Positions 4,983 to 5,878 of a stretch of DNA of 5,878 nt are shown in pieces. Under the pieces are notes generated by a model, which was given only the letters and a program-made list of their open reading frames with translations, did not search any database and was not told the origin of the DNA. Source of the DNA: Spongiicolonus versatilis (GTDB lineage Bacteria > Pseudomonadota > Gammaproteobacteria > Arenicellales > Spongiicolonaceae); the NCBI GenBank assembly GCA_028286165.1, contig JAPYMU010000055.1, positions 1 through 5,878 of the forward strand, written 5' to 3'. Every line of letters begins with the position of its first letter. Within the stretch, counting starts at the first letter, position 1. A program made the translations under genes and the position numbers.

Positions 4983-5878
4983 TCAGCCGCTCTTCCCGCC
5001 GTTGATGGACGGCTCCGCCGCAAGTTTTTCGCGCAGGAGTTGCAGCGGGCCGTTTTCGGCACAGACGCTTTCCGGCAGGCCGAGTATGTCCGCCAGCACC
5101 CGGCGGTCCAACTCGTGGCGCACCCGGTCTTTGTGCAGGCGGTAAAAAGACAGCATGGGCCGGTCTTTCATCTCGTCGTAAATCTTGTCCGCGTTATCCG
5201 CCTTGGCGGAAAGTTTTTTATGGCGCAGCATGGCCTCCGTGTCCGGTTTGACTTCCAGACACGTTTCTTTGGTGTGGTTGTGCGCCCACAAGCAGGGAAT
5301 CGTGGGAACTTTCCCGGGGTAAATCGGGATGATGTCAAACGGCCCCCGCGCAGTCTTGTCGGGGTTGATTCCGTTAATATCCCTGTCCACCGGCCCGGCA
5401 TGTGCAAAGGCCCCTATAGTTGCAACAGGGACCTCATAGACGTTTCTCCGGCTCTCGTCTGAAAGACATAGTTTGCCGCGTTTGGCAAGTTGGTATGCGG
5501 TTTGCACAGTTTCAAAATCGCTGGCGCCGGCGAACCCCCACGGGCCGCTTTCCGGCAGCCTCACTTCGGTAATGTGGGCGATAATTTCGCCGCCAAACCG
5601 GCCGATTTTCGTGCCGGCCGGGGCGTCCTCCACCATGGGCGGCCCCTCGGCCATGGCTTTTTTAATCAACTCGGCAAACACCGCGCCTTCCATCGGCGTT
5701 TGCGGACGCCGGGTTAGAACAATGCTCGTGGCGCGCTGACCGTCGCCTTGCGGTGTGCCGCGCCGCGCAATTAACAAACATTCGGCCATGCCGGTGTCGG
5801 CGGAGAATGAACGCTCGTGAGATTTGGGCGCGGCAATCGTAACAATGCGGATGTCGGTGTAGCGCTTGCGCATCATGG
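4983..5878 (-). CDS. C-terminal part of a large N-6 DNA methyltransferase-like protein (5' end outside window)
   Basis: The minus-strand frame is open from the right edge to TGA at 4985-4983 and gives at least 297 residues. Although Met codons occur at 5876 and 5873, the content looks like the second half of a larger protein. SFSADTGMAECLLIARRG (23-40) resembles the segment after the catalytic domain in N-6 adenine methylases of restriction or anti-phage loci. It is followed by HITEVRLPESGPWGFAGAS (101-119), IPCLWAHNHTKETCLEVKPD (193-212) and a C-terminus with VRHELDRRVLADILGLPES (252-270) and LREKLAAEPSINGGK (281-295). The SAM-binding and NPPY-type catalytic motifs are not in view and should lie to the right if this is correct. 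Hand-counted G+C over 5161-5820 is about 59%, below the roughly 63-70% of sampled ureide-gene rows. It is in the same direction as the aminotransferase but separated by 78 bases. Identification rests on remembered family patterns, so the exact methyltransferase class is open. Confidence 0.65.
   Translation of the reverse strand, partial: MMRKRYTDIRIVTIAAPKSHERSFSADTGMAECLLIARRGTPQGDGQRATSIVLTRRPQTPMEGAVFAELIKKAMAEGPPMVEDAPAGTKIGRFGGEIIAHITEVRLPESGPWGFAGASDFETVQTAYQLAKRGKLCLSDESRRNVYEVPVATIGAFAHAGPVDRDINGINPDKTARGPFDIIPIYPGKVPTIPCLWAHNHTKETCLEVKPDTEAMLRHKKLSAKADNADKIYDEMKDRPMLSFYRLHKDRVRHELDRRVLADILGLPESVCAENGPLQLLREKLAAEPSINGGKSG

Noticed and set aside
4605..5462. A 285-codon plus-strand open frame
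   Set aside because: It spans parts of two minus-strand genes with recognisable families and the gap between them, and shows no domain of its own.

Overview
The window is a high-GC bacterial segment. Hand counts of several rows in the ureide genes give about 63-70% G+C. Most codons end in G or C, and genes are packed with 4-11 base overlaps. The protein families and the order uraD-alc-allA suggest a proteobacterium, perhaps pseudomonad-like; this is inferred from remembered family resemblance and not from any search.

Layout from left to right: (1) the last 36 codons of a plus-strand gene (1-111), possibly a helicase or type III restriction-like protein. (2) A minus-strand run, read from right to left: the C-terminal part of a large DNA methyltransferase-like protein that runs off the right edge (4983-5878), a class III PLP aminotransferase (3522-4904), a YcaD-like MFS transporter (2117-3430), OHCU decarboxylase uraD (1630-2127), allantoicase alc (629-1633) and ureidoglycolate lyase allA (126-632). 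The plus-strand tail and allA converge with only 14 bases between their stops. No gap between genes exceeds 100 bases, and I see no RNA genes, CRISPR array or insertion sequence.

The core is a ureide (purine-ring) catabolic operon. UraD forms (S)-allantoin from OHCU, allantoicase splits allantoate into ureidoglycolate and urea, and AllA splits ureidoglycolate into glyoxylate and a second urea. Urate oxidase, HIU hydrolase, allantoinase and urease are not in the window, so the pathway must be completed elsewhere or by import. The MFS protein overlaps uraD by 11 bases and is a reasonable candidate for moving a purine or ureide. The aminotransferase may use the glyoxylate product as amino acceptor. 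Both roles are inferred from context.

The points most worth a second look are: a UraD in which the expected catalytic His of the HP(D/E)L motif is Tyr and the usual Gln of the following EQ pair is His; the placement of the metabolic operon between a DNA methyltransferase and a possible restriction-type gene; and a 59-residue acidic tail on the transporter whose coding sequence carries the ribosome binding site and start of uraD. I do not see a clearly new system in the window.
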